From Pseudomonas tohonis (lineage in GTDB: Bacteria > Pseudomonadota > Gammaproteobacteria > Pseudomonadales > Pseudomonadaceae): 64,000 nucleotides of DNA. The notes beneath the pieces are model-generated. The model saw nothing but the letters and a program-made list of their open reading frames with translations, was not told where the DNA came from and did not search any database. Numbering within the stretch: the first letter of the stretch is position 1; every line of letters starts with the position of its first letter. The DNA is taken from NCBI RefSeq assembly GCF_012767755.2, contig NZ_AP023189.1:4218001-4282000 (forward strand), in the 5' to 3' direction. Of the stretch, positions 26,268-37,568 are shown one piece after another. Position numbers and translations under genes: made by a program.

Positions 26268-26885
26268 TCAGGCTGGCGGGAAGGCGATGACCGTCAGCTT
26301 CACCGAGCCATCGAAAGAGCCCGGTTGCTGGGCGCTGTGCATCTGCCAGTGGTTGGCATCGTTCTGCGACTGGGTGATCACGCCGACGAAGGGGGCGGTC
26401 GAGGTCGAGGGATTGCGGCTACCGACGAAGTCCCCCCCCAACCGGCTCGGCCGCATGGTCTGGAAGTCGAAATAGCGGAGCGTTCCCCCGGCCAGTATCG
26501 CGTTCAGCCAATGGCACTTGTTCTCACTGTCATGAGGAACGAAACCCGACGCCAGCACCGCGAAAACGGTCTTCTCCGGCTGGCCTCGCATCCACGCCTC
26601 GGCCTCGGTGCGATCGAGGGAATCACCCGAGTGAAGGGCCTTTCGGCCGGTGTTGACGGCGACATAGTCGGCGATCGCAATGGCCTGGGCCTTGGTATCG
26701 GGCCCCATGGTCGTCTGGCAATCCCCGGTGTTCCGGGCCTGGGCGACATGGGAGGAAGAAATGCTTGAGTGCCCAACCGTCAGGTTGACGGCCCCGGCCG
26801 CGGTACAGGCTGCGCAATTGCGGACCGACTCGCCCCGGTAGGGCTGCCAGCGCAACCCGGATACCGCATTCACATGATCGACCAT
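26268..26885 (-). CDS. Papain-like-fold candidate (Tox-PL-like) protein
   Basis: A 205-residue protein with no signal peptide. The N-terminal 'GESVRNCAACTAAGAVNLTVGH' (Cys24, Cys27) and the later 'NKCHWLNAILAGGTLRYFDFQT' (His125, Asp140, Gln142) give the Cys...His...Asp order of papain-like enzymes. The spacing and the R-N-C-x-x-C, H-x-x-N and Y-F-D-x-Q pattern resemble Tox-PL domains of polymorphic toxins and effectors. An excellent AGGGAGGT ribosome site supports the start. Base composition is a little lower in GC than neighbours, which may mean transfer. No immunity gene is evident. The assignment is by motif only and could be wrong. Confidence 0.45.
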   Translation of the reverse strand: MVDHVNAVSGLRWQPYRGESVRNCAACTAAGAVNLTVGHSSISSSHVAQARNTGDCQTTMGPDTKAQAIAIADYVAVNTGRKALHSGDSLDRTEAEAWMRGQPEKTVFAVLASGFVPHDSENKCHWLNAILAGGTLRYFDFQTMRPSRLGGDFVGSRNPSTSTAPFVGVITQSQNDANHWQMHSAQQPGSFDGSVKLTVIAFPPA

Positions 26886-26936
26886 GATGACCTCCCTGCT
26901 CTATCGTCAGCGCCCGATCGAGGTCGCTGAAAACAC

Positions 26937-30404
<3,468 letters not shown>

Positions 30405-30554
30405 CGGCTGTCCCTGGAATGGATGCGCAAGACCCGAAGACGGGCGCCCAACGCATCGCCGATTCCCTGGTGACCGCTGGGCTGTGGTGCGCAGCGCCGA
30501 GCGCTGCCTGAGGAAAATGTAGCTAGTTGCAGTGGGAATGCTCGTTTGTGCCGC

Positions 30555-31109
30555 TCAGGAACCTGGCAGGCAGCCATCCACCCATCCCCTCACCTGCTCG
30601 GCGCTGGGCGCTTCGGGGGCGAAGAGGATGCGGTAGATCATCGGGGCCACCACGGCGTCGATCAGTTGTTCGGCGCTGGGGGCGGGGTCGTGGCGCTGGG
30701 CGGCGCGGTCGAGGATGAGTTGCAGCTGGCAGCGGACGAGATCGGCGCATTGGCCGGGGTAGTCGCCGGCGAGGTCGGAGACGACATCTCGGATCAGGGT
30801 GCGGCCAAGTTCGGAGCTCATCTCGTCGAGGTATTGCTCGGCCCAGGCGTGCAGGTCGCCGGCGAGGGTGCCGGTGTCCTGGGGCTCGCCGGGGAGCATG
30901 CGCTCCAGGGCGACGTCGGCCAGCAGGGCGGAGAGATCGCCCCAGCGGCGGTAGATGGTGGAGGGCGTGACGCCCGCGCGGGCGGCGATCTGCGGGACGG
31001 TGAGGTCGGCGCGGTCGCGCTCCTCGAGCAGTGCACGCACTGCCGCGTGGATGGACTCCTGCACCCGGGCGCTGCGCCCGCCAGTGCGGCGGTTTTCTTT
31101 GATGGCCAT
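30555..31109 (-). CDS. TetR-family regulator
   Basis: A 184-residue regulator starting MAIKENRRTGG. The N-terminal DNA-binding domain is 'ESIHAAVRALLEERDRADLTVPQIAARAGVTPSTIYRRWGDLSALLADVALERM'. The C-terminal domain is helical and of TetR_C_11-like type. ATG at 31109 is preferred (AAGG before it); a GTG six codons earlier is possible. Divergent from the MFS gene at 31200, which it probably represses. An inverted repeat lies between them. Confidence 0.88.
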   Translation of the reverse strand: MAIKENRRTGGRSARVQESIHAAVRALLEERDRADLTVPQIAARAGVTPSTIYRRWGDLSALLADVALERMLPGEPQDTGTLAGDLHAWAEQYLDEMSSELGRTLIRDVVSDLAGDYPGQCADLVRCQLQLILDRAAQRHDPAPSAEQLIDAVVAPMIYRILFAPEAPSAEQVRGWVDGCLPGS

Positions 31110-31134
31110 GGCGGCGGACCTTATCACAAAGAAT

Positions 31135-31175
31135 TTGCGTTAAGGAATTGCCGGGCGCAGACTGCGCAAACGCAA
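31135..31175. promoter_or_regulatory. Inverted repeat between TetR and MFS genes
   Basis: TTGCGTT (31135-31141) and AACGCAA (31169-31175) are inverted copies with AT-rich edges (AATTTGCGTTA, AAACGCAATTA), placed in the 90-bp gap between the divergent starts. They are candidate TetR operator halves or two separate sites. Confidence 0.4.
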
Positions 31176-31199
31176 TTACTTAGCTTTAGCGAGACGACC

Positions 31200-32390
31200 A
31201 TGGCCCAGTCCGCCGACACCTGCCTCGACCAACGCCACGCCCGCAGCGGCATCGCCTTGCTGGCCGCCACCCTGCTGAGCTTCCTGGCCGCCTCCAGTGC
31301 GCCCACGCCGCTGTATCCGGTCTATCAGGCACAGTGGAGCTTCAGCCCGGCGATGCTGACACTGGTGTTCGCCATCTATGCCTTCAGCCTGCTGGCCGCG
31401 CTGCTCACCCTGGGCAAGCTGTCGGACTACCTGGGCCGGCGGCCGGTGATCCTCGCCGCCCTGTTGCTGGAGATGCTGGCGATGGCGCTGTTCATCGAGG
31501 CCGATGGCGTCGCCTGGCTGCTGGCGGCGCGGGTGATGCAGGGGTTCGCCACGGGGATGGCGACCAGCGTGCTGGGGGCGGCGCTGCTGGATCGCAACCC
31601 CGAGCGCGGACCGCTGTTCAACAGCGTGGCGCCGCAGCTAGGCATGGCGTGCGGCGCGCTGGGTTGCGGAATGCTGGTGGAGTGGGCGCCCTGGCCGTTG
31701 CACCTGGTCTACCTGGTCCTGCTGCTGGTGTTCGCCGCCCAGGCATCGCTGGCGTGGTGGCTGCCGGAATCCATCTCGCGCCGCCCGGGTGCCATCGCCT
31801 CGCTGCGTCCGACCCTGAAGGTACCGCCCCAGGCCCGTGGGGCGCTGTGGCGCACGCTGCCGGTGAATGTCGCGGTCTGGTCCCTGGGCGGCTTCTACCT
31901 GTCGCTTGCGCCCTCGCTGATCCGCGCGGCCACCGGCTCCAACTCGGCGCTGGTGGGCGGGCTGGCGGTGACGGCTCTGACATTGAGCGGCGCGCTGTCG
32001 ATCCTGTGGTTGCGCCAGCACACGGCGCAGCAGGTGCTGCGCATCGCCACCGCCCTGCTTCTGGCAGGTGTGGGCGCCATGCTGGTGGCGGTGCAGGCCG
32101 GCTGGCTGTGGCTGTTCCTGGTGGCTTCGCTGGTGGCCGGTGGCGGCTTCGGTTCGGGCTTCCTCGGGGCACTGCGCAGCGTGATGCCGTTGGCTCATGC
32201 CCATGAGCGCGCCGGGCTGATGGCCACCTACTACGTGATCAGTTACCTGGCGTTCTGCGTACCGGCACTGCTGGCCGGGGTATCGGCGCGCCACTTCGGA
32301 TTGGTGGCGACCGCCACGGGGTTCGCGCTGGTTCTGATCGGCCTGATCCTCGTCGCACTGCGGGGCGTGTGGCGGGCCGAGCGCACCTGA
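31200..32390 (+). CDS. MFS transporter
   Basis: A 396-residue inner-membrane carrier with twelve expected helices. 'GKLSDYLGRRPVILAALLLEML' is the loop 2-3 motif, and the first helix includes 'SSAPTPLYPVYQAQW', common in sugar/drug-efflux MFS proteins. The adjacent TetR gene on the other strand suggests induction by its exported substrate, perhaps a toxic compound. A single gene. Confidence 0.88.
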   Translation: MAQSADTCLDQRHARSGIALLAATLLSFLAASSAPTPLYPVYQAQWSFSPAMLTLVFAIYAFSLLAALLTLGKLSDYLGRRPVILAALLLEMLAMALFIEADGVAWLLAARVMQGFATGMATSVLGAALLDRNPERGPLFNSVAPQLGMACGALGCGMLVEWAPWPLHLVYLVLLLVFAAQASLAWWLPESISRRPGAIASLRPTLKVPPQARGALWRTLPVNVAVWSLGGFYLSLAPSLIRAATGSNSALVGGLAVTALTLSGALSILWLRQHTAQQVLRIATALLLAGVGAMLVAVQAGWLWLFLVASLVAGGGFGSGFLGALRSVMPLAHAHERAGLMATYYVISYLAFCVPALLAGVSARHFGLVATATGFALVLIGLILVALRGVWRAERT

Positions 32391-32419
32391 AGCAAGGGCC
32401 CCGTCCAGCCGACGATTGG

Positions 32420-32456
32420 ATTACACCCGTAATATACAAGCGTTTGAATTACGCAT
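32420..32456. promoter_or_regulatory. Inverted repeats upstream of the thiolase gene
   Basis: ATTAC-ACCC-GTAAT (32420-32433) is a perfect 5-bp dyad. Next to it CAAGCGTTTG (32437-32446) is nearly self-complementary (CAA-n-CG-n-TTG), and GCGTTTGAATTACGC has 4-bp arms. Sites of this kind are typical of TetR repressors of acyl-CoA genes; the TetR gene at 33809 is a candidate binder. Confidence 0.4.
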
Positions 32457-32543
32457 ATCATCCTAAGCATGCGCCCCGTCGGATCGCTCGAACCCCGGCG
32501 CTCCCGCCGGCTCCGCCCGGCCCAACCTGCAAGGACCCGAGAT

Positions 32544-33677
32544 ATGCAATCCATCGTCATCGCCGGTTTCGCCCGTTCGCCCTTCCACTTCGCCAAGAAG
32601 GGCGGGCTGATCAACATCCGCCCGGACGACCTCGCCGGCCAGGTCGTCAAGGGCCTGGTGGACCGCCTGGACATCGACCCCAGCGAGATCGAGGACCTGA
32701 TCCTCGGTTGCGCCTATCCCGAGGCCGAACAGGGCATGAACCTGGCGCGCATCGTCGGCTTCCTCTCCGGCCTGCCGCAGAGCGTGGCCGGGGCGACGGT
32801 GAACCGCTTCTGCGGCTCGTCGATGACCGCCATCCACTTCGCCGCCGGGCAGATCCAGCTCGGTGCCGGAGAGGCCTTCATCTGCGGCGGCGTGGAGTCC
32901 ATGACCCGTGTGCCGATGGGCGGCTTCAACATCTCGCCCAACCCGCGCCTGGCCAGCGGCGAGATCCAGGCCTATATCCCCATGGGCCACACTGCCGAGA
33001 TCGTCGCCGAGCGCTACGCCATCAGCCGCGCGGACCAGGAGGCGATGGCCGTGCAATCCCACGGGAAGGCGGCCGACGCGCGCCTGCGCGGCCTGCTGCA
33101 GGACGAGATCATCACCATCGAGACACCGGACGGCCCGGTCACCGAGGACGGCTGCATCCGCCCCGGCACCAGCGCCGAGGCACTGGCCCAGTTGAAGCCG
33201 GCCTTCGGCGGCAGCGTGACCGCCGGCACCGCCTCGCCGCTGACCGACGGCGCGGCGGCGGTGTTCGTCTGCACCGAGGCATTCGCCCGGCGCTGGAAGC
33301 TGGACATCCTCGCCCGCATCAAGGCGGTCGCGGTGGTCGGCTGCGCGCCGGAAGTGATGGGCATGGGCCCCCTGCACGCCACCCGCAAGCTGCTGCAACG
33401 CAGCGGCCTGTCGGTGAACGACATCGACCTGTTCGAGATCAACGAAGCCTTCGCCAGCCAGGCGCTGGCCTGCATCCGCGAACTGGACATCGACATCGCC
33501 AAGGTCAACCTGGACGGCGGCGGCATGGCCATCGGGCACCCGCTGGGCGCCACCGGCGCGCGCATCACCGGCAAGGCGGCCTCGCTGCTCAAGCGCACGG
33601 GGGGCCGCTATGCCGTCGCCACCCAGTGCATCGGTGGCGGCCAGGGCGTGGCCACCCTGCTGGAAAGCGTCGAGTGA
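32544..33677 (+). CDS. Acetyl-CoA acyltransferase (thiolase)
   Basis: A 377-residue thiolase that cleaves 3-ketoacyl-CoA or condenses acyl-CoAs. The acyl-enzyme Cys is in 'VNRFCGSSMTAIHFAAGQIQ' (~90), the substrate loop is 'NEAFASQALACIRELDI', the His is in 'GGGMAIGHPLGATGARITG' and the second Cys in 'ATQCIGGGQGVATLLE'. Length matches the family. The start at 32544 has AAGGA ahead; the frame is open upstream but not thiolase-like. It is followed on the same strand by a TetR regulator. It may take the final step of a pathway that includes the synthase, thioesterase and dehydrogenase on the other strand. Confidence 0.92.
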   Translation: MQSIVIAGFARSPFHFAKKGGLINIRPDDLAGQVVKGLVDRLDIDPSEIEDLILGCAYPEAEQGMNLARIVGFLSGLPQSVAGATVNRFCGSSMTAIHFAAGQIQLGAGEAFICGGVESMTRVPMGGFNISPNPRLASGEIQAYIPMGHTAEIVAERYAISRADQEAMAVQSHGKAADARLRGLLQDEIITIETPDGPVTEDGCIRPGTSAEALAQLKPAFGGSVTAGTASPLTDGAAAVFVCTEAFARRWKLDILARIKAVAVVGCAPEVMGMGPLHATRKLLQRSGLSVNDIDLFEINEAFASQALACIRELDIDIAKVNLDGGGMAIGHPLGATGARITGKAASLLKRTGGRYAVATQCIGGGQGVATLLESVE

Positions 33678-33759
33678 GGCGCCGAGGGAGGTGCGAGTGC
33701 GCCTCCCCTTTCGTCGGCCATCGGCATCGCTGCGACGGCAACTGCATACAGGCGGTGAA

Positions 33760-33780
33760 TATGGAATTACAATCGCCATA
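33760..33780. promoter_or_regulatory. Dyad TATGG-N11-CCATA upstream of the TetR gene
   Basis: TATGG (33760-33764) and CCATA (33776-33780) face each other across 11 bp about 30 bp before the TetR start. The TGTAATtCC part of the complementary strand resembles the TGTAATCC half of the dyad at 32420, so both may bind the same regulator. Confidence 0.4.
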
Positions 33781-33808
33781 CTAACGCCCGGAATTTGAGG
33801 CCACTGCC

Positions 33809-34378
33809 ATGCGCTACTCGGAAGACCACAAGGCCGAAACCCACAAACGCATCATCGCCGAAGCGTCCCGCCGCTTCCGTGCGGACGGCATCGACGCCAC
33901 CGGCCTGCAGCCGCTGATGAAGGCATTGGGCCTGACCCACGGCGGCTTCTACGCCCACTTCAAGTCCAAGGATGCGCTGGTACAGGAGGCCCTGCGCGCC
34001 GCGGCCAATGACGCCAGCGGCCAGTGGGCCAAGGTGCTCGCCAAGCCGGAGCCGCTCAAGACCCTGTTCAAGCGCTACCTCTCGCCGGAACACCGCGACA
34101 ACCCGGACGCCGGCTGCCCGTTGCCGACCATGTCCTCGGAGCTGGGCCAGCGCGGCCAGGCCAGCCCCATCAGCGACGAGGTGGTGGGCAACCTGCTGAG
34201 GATGATCGAGAAGGAAACGGGCGACCCGCAGGAAGCGATGGCGATGGTCGCCACCATGGTCGGCGCGCTGAGCCTGTCCCGCAGCGTGGCGGACGAGGCC
34301 CTGTCCAAGCGCATTCTCGAGGATGCCTGCAGCAACCTGACCGCACGCCTGGAAGAGAAGAAAGGCGGCAAGGCCTGA
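33809..34378 (+). CDS. TetR-family regulator
   Basis: A 189-residue regulator. 'DHKAETHKRIIAEASRRFRADGIDATGLQPLMKALGLTHGGFYAHFKSKDALVQEAL' is the DNA-binding domain in the AcuR/NemR style. The C-terminal half has 'GCPLPTMSSELGQRG', seen in TetR_C_16-like domains. It follows the thiolase with a 131-bp gap, so it may have its own promoter. It is convergent with the FabF-like gene. Confidence 0.88.
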   Translation: MRYSEDHKAETHKRIIAEASRRFRADGIDATGLQPLMKALGLTHGGFYAHFKSKDALVQEALRAAANDASGQWAKVLAKPEPLKTLFKRYLSPEHRDNPDAGCPLPTMSSELGQRGQASPISDEVVGNLLRMIEKETGDPQEAMAMVATMVGALSLSRSVADEALSKRILEDACSNLTARLEEKKGGKA

Positions 34379-34399
34379 GCCCGCCGCCACGATCCCCAT

Positions 34400-34420
34400 G
34401 AGCGGCCGCAAGGGCCGCTC
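34400..34420. terminator. Convergent stem-loop between TetR and FabF-like genes
   Basis: GAGCGGCC and GGCCGCTC form a perfect 8-bp stem around a 5-base loop in the 45-bp gap between converging genes. No T run is present on either side, so termination is probable but not certain. Confidence 0.5.
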
Positions 34421-34423
34421 CGT

Positions 34424-35701
34424 TCAGCCCATCCAGCGCCGGAACAGCGCGCAGGCATTCACCCCGCCGAAACCGAAGCCGTTCGACAGCGCGTAGTTGA
34501 TGGTCATCGGCCGCGCCGCGCCATGGACGATGTCCACGCCGGCGGCGTCTTCGTCCGGTTGTTCGAGGTTCAGGGTGGGCGGCGCCACCTGGTCGCGGAT
34601 GGCCAGTACGGTGAAGATCGCCTCCAGCCCGCCGGCGGCGCCAAGCAGGTGCCCGGTGGCGGACTTGGTGGCGGAAACCGCGATCCCACCCTCCTCGCCG
34701 AACACCGCCTTGATCGCCGCCAGCTCGCCTTTGTCGCCCACCGGGGTGGAGGTGGCATGGGCATTGAGGTGCTGGATCTGCCGCGGCTCGATGCCGGCCT
34801 GGGCGATGGCGGTGCGCATGGCACGCTGGGCGCCGCTGCCGTCCTCCGGCCCCGCCGTGAGGTGGTAGGCGTCGGCACTGGTGCCATAGCCCACCAGCTC
34901 GGCGATGGGCGTGGCGCCGCGTGCCAGGGCATGGTCGAGTGATTCGATCACCAGCATGCCGGCGCCCTCCCCCATGACGAAGCCATCGCGACGGCTGTCG
35001 AAGGGCCGGGATGCCTGTTCCGGGTGTTCGTTGAAATCGGTGGACAGCGCCCGGGCCGCCGCGAAGCCGGCCAGCGCCACGCGGTCGATCGAAGCCTCGG
35101 CGCCGCCGCACAGGGCGATGTCCACCTCGCCGGAGCGGATCATCCGCGCCGCATCGCCGATGGCCTGCACGCTCGCGGCGCAGGCGGTCACCGGGGCGCC
35201 GATGGGGCCCTGGAAACCATGGCGGATGCTGACGTGCCCGGCGGCCAGGTTGACCAGGAAGGAGGGAATGGTGAAAGGCGACAGGCGTCGCGGGCCCCGG
35301 CTATCGGTGGTGCGCACGGCGTCGGCGATGGCACCGAAGCCGCCGATGCCGGAGCCGATCACCGTGGCGGTACGGGCCTTCTTCTCGTCGCTGTCGGCGA
35401 CCCAGCCGGCTTGCTGCAGGGCTTCATCGGCGGCGGCCAGGGCGAAGAGGATGAAGCGGTCCATCTTCTTCTGCTCCTTCGGTGCCGCCGCACTGTCGGG
35501 ATCGAAGCCACCCTCGGGGTCTTCTTCCCGCGTCGGTACGCTGCCGCCGACCTTGGTCGCAAGATCCCGCACGGTGTCTTCGGGCAGGGCACGCAGGCCC
35601 GAGCGACCCGCCAGCAGGCGCTGCCAGGCGGTTTCCACGCCGCAGCCCAGGGGCGAGACCAGCCCCATGCCGGTGACGACGATTCGTTGCGAGTTCATCA
35701 T
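34424..35701 (-). CDS. Beta-ketoacyl-ACP synthase II (FabF-like)
   Basis: A 425-residue condensing enzyme. The Cys-His-His triad is Cys174 ('VTACAASVQ'), His315 ('LNAHATSTPVGD') and His351 ('SATGHLLGAAGG'). The start is 'MMNSQRIVVTGMGLVSPLGCG'. It would extend an acyl-ACP with malonyl-ACP. It is not in a fab operon, so it is probably an accessory paralogue. Its start overlaps the thioesterase stop by 4 bp (ATGA), so the thioesterase and synthase are coupled. Confidence 0.92.
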   Translation of the reverse strand: MMNSQRIVVTGMGLVSPLGCGVETAWQRLLAGRSGLRALPEDTVRDLATKVGGSVPTREEDPEGGFDPDSAAAPKEQKKMDRFILFALAAADEALQQAGWVADSDEKKARTATVIGSGIGGFGAIADAVRTTDSRGPRRLSPFTIPSFLVNLAAGHVSIRHGFQGPIGAPVTACAASVQAIGDAARMIRSGEVDIALCGGAEASIDRVALAGFAAARALSTDFNEHPEQASRPFDSRRDGFVMGEGAGMLVIESLDHALARGATPIAELVGYGTSADAYHLTAGPEDGSGAQRAMRTAIAQAGIEPRQIQHLNAHATSTPVGDKGELAAIKAVFGEEGGIAVSATKSATGHLLGAAGGLEAIFTVLAIRDQVAPPTLNLEQPDEDAAGVDIVHGAARPMTINYALSNGFGFGGVNACALFRRWMG

Positions 35702-36231
35702 TTCCCTCCAAGTATCAAGCAGGTCGTGGAGCCGGTGGCGTAGAGCTTCCCGTCCACGTCATAGATGCGGCCCTCGGCCAGTGCGGTCGAGCGGCCCACG
35801 TGGATGATGCGCCCTTCCGCCCTCACCGGCCCGGTGTCCACGGTCATGGCCCGCACGTAGCTGATGCGCAGGTCGGTGGTGGTGTAGCCCTGCCCCGGCT
35901 TGACGTGCATATGGATGGCGCAGCCCATGCAGGAGTCCAGCAGGGTCGCCGCATAGCCGCCATGCACGGTGCCCAGCGGATTGTAGTGACGGGCATCCGG
36001 AACGCCCTGGAACACGAAGCGCTCCTCCGACCATTCGATGGGCACGAAGCCCATCAGTTCACCTATCGGTGGCGAGGGCAGGTCGCCCCGACCGATGCCG
36101 TCGAAAAATTCGCGCGGGCTCAGTTGCACCACCTCGGACATGCTCAGGGTGCCGGGCTTCAGCCGCGCCCACATGGCGCGCTCGGCCTCCAGCCAGGCCT
36201 GCAGCTTCTCTTCTCGGCTCGATTCGCTCAT
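35698..36231 (-). CDS. PaaI-type hotdog acyl-CoA thioesterase
   Basis: A 177-residue hotdog-fold protein. 'RHYNPLGTVHGGYAATLLDSCMGCAIHMHVKPGQGYTTTDLRISYVRA' contains the H-G-G motif with the active-site Asp nearby. Residues 1-60 precede the domain. The start is MSESSREEK at 36231, with GAGAAGGAAAA ahead. Upstream gene of the coupled thioesterase-FabF pair, it probably hydrolyses an acyl-CoA of the same pathway. Confidence 0.87.
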   Translation of the reverse strand: MSESSREEKLQAWLEAERAMWARLKPGTLSMSEVVQLSPREFFDGIGRGDLPSPPIGELMGFVPIEWSEERFVFQGVPDARHYNPLGTVHGGYAATLLDSCMGCAIHMHVKPGQGYTTTDLRISYVRAMTVDTGPVRAEGRIIHVGRSTALAEGRIYDVDGKLYATGSTTCLILGGK

Positions 36232-36299
36232 GGCGCTTTTCCTTCTCGCTCGGCCCGCGGGCCCGATTTGAATTTCGACCATCATATAACGAGGCGCAG

Positions 36300-36315
36300 G
36301 GCCTTGCGCAAGGCC
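36300..36315. promoter_or_regulatory. Perfect 16-bp palindrome upstream of the thioesterase gene
   Basis: GGCCTTGCGCAAGGCC is its own reverse complement. It lies ~70 bp ahead of the thioesterase start and 29 bp past the stop of the dehydrogenase. It may be an operator or a small transcript-ending hairpin of the dehydrogenase. Confidence 0.4.
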
Positions 36316-36343
36316 ACCCGATGGGCGCCTCGCGCGGGCGGGG

Positions 36344-37492
36344 TCAGAGCCCCATCTGCTTGCCGATGATCTCGTTCATGATCTCCCGCGAGCCACCGCC
36401 AATGGAGAGAATGCGGTTGTCACGGTACAGGCGCTCCACCAGGCTCTCGCGCATGTAGCCCATGCCGCCGAGCATCTGCACGGCGTCGTAGGTGAGGCGA
36501 TCGGCGATGTCGGTGGCGAAGTTCTTGGCCATGGAGATTTCCTTGATCACGCTCTTGCCGGCGGCCATCTTCGCCGCCTGGCGGTAGGTGAACTCGCGGG
36601 ACACCTCCACTTGCGTGGCCATCTCGGCCAGGCGGTGCTTGAGCACCTGGAACTTGCCGATGGGCTTGCCGAAGGCCTCGCGCTCCCGCGCCCAGGCCAG
36701 GGACTCCTCCAGTGCCAGTTGCGCCGTCATGTTGGCCATGATGGCCAGGGCGAGGCGCTCGGACTGGAAGTTGGCCATGATGCAGGCGAAGCCCATGTTC
36801 TCGACACCGATCAGGTTGGCCGCCGGCACCCGGCAGTCCTCGAAGAACAGTTCGGCAGTGTCGGAGGCCCACCAGCCCATCTTCTTCAGCTTGCGGCCCA
36901 CGCTGAAGCCGGGGGTGCCCTTCTCGATCAGCAGCAGGCTGACGCCGCCGAAGCCGTCGCCGCCGGTGCGTACCGCCACGGTGTAGTAGTCGGCGCGCAC
37001 GCCGCTGGTGATGAAGGTCTTGCTGCCGTTAACCCGGTAGAAATCCCCCTCGCGCACGGCACGGGTCTTCAGGTTGGCCACATCCGAACCGCCGGACGGC
37101 TCGGTGATGGCCAGGGCCATGATCTTCTCGCCGGCCAGCACCTGGGGCGCGATGCGCTCGCGCAGTTCCGGGCGGCCCCACTTGATCAGCGGGGGCAGGC
37201 CTATATCCAGGGAGCCCAGCCCGGCCACCAGGCCGCCGGAACCGCTGCGCATCAGCTCTTCGCTGGCCGCCACCTTGGCGAACAGGTCGCCCTCGTGGCT
37301 GCCGCCGTACTGCTCGGGGTAGCCGATGCCGAGGATGCCGGCAGCGCCGGCCTTGAGGTAGAGCTCGCGGGGGAATTCCTCGGCCTCCTCCCAGTCGCCG
37401 ATATGCGGGAGGATCTCCCGCTCGACGAAGCGGCGCACCGAGTCGCGCACCAGTTGATGGGATGGATCGAAGTATTCCTGGCAAGCGGACAT
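36344..37492 (-). CDS. Acyl-CoA dehydrogenase
   Basis: A 382-residue flavoenzyme of the acyl-CoA dehydrogenase family that forms a 2,3-enoyl-CoA. 'VLAGEKIMALAITEPSGGSDVANLKTRA' is the first signature and 'FATDIADRLTYDAVQMLGGMGYMRESLVERLYRDNRILSIGGGSREIM' the C-terminal one. The likely catalytic Glu is near residue 250-260 or in the C-terminal 'YMRESLVE'; which one I cannot decide. Start at 37492 with AGGGAG. Probably its own transcript with an operator upstream. No electron-transfer partner (ETF) lies beside it. Confidence 0.92.
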   Translation of the reverse strand: MSACQEYFDPSHQLVRDSVRRFVEREILPHIGDWEEAEEFPRELYLKAGAAGILGIGYPEQYGGSHEGDLFAKVAASEELMRSGSGGLVAGLGSLDIGLPPLIKWGRPELRERIAPQVLAGEKIMALAITEPSGGSDVANLKTRAVREGDFYRVNGSKTFITSGVRADYYTVAVRTGGDGFGGVSLLLIEKGTPGFSVGRKLKKMGWWASDTAELFFEDCRVPAANLIGVENMGFACIMANFQSERLALAIMANMTAQLALEESLAWAREREAFGKPIGKFQVLKHRLAEMATQVEVSREFTYRQAAKMAAGKSVIKEISMAKNFATDIADRLTYDAVQMLGGMGYMRESLVERLYRDNRILSIGGGSREIMNEIIGKQMGL

Positions 37493-37524
37493 GGCGTGGC
37501 TCCCTGTTTGAGTCAGAGAAACTT

Positions 37525-37542
37525 ACCGAGCGCTTGCTTGGT
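37525..37542. promoter_or_regulatory. Operator candidate ACCnAGCnnnnGCTnGGT
   Basis: ACCGAGCGCTTGCTTGGT is an 18-bp dyad (ACCnAGC / GCTnGGT) 33 bp upstream of the dehydrogenase start. Such sites near acyl-CoA dehydrogenase genes are typical of TetR repressors that sense acyl-CoA. The binder is not identified. Confidence 0.5.
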
Positions 37543-37568
37543 TTTCAAGGCGTGACATGCGCCATCGA

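Noticed and set aside
35698..35701. Frameshift or fusion between thioesterase and FabF-like genes
   Set aside because: The 4-bp ATGA overlap is a normal coupling arrangement; both proteins have complete ends.
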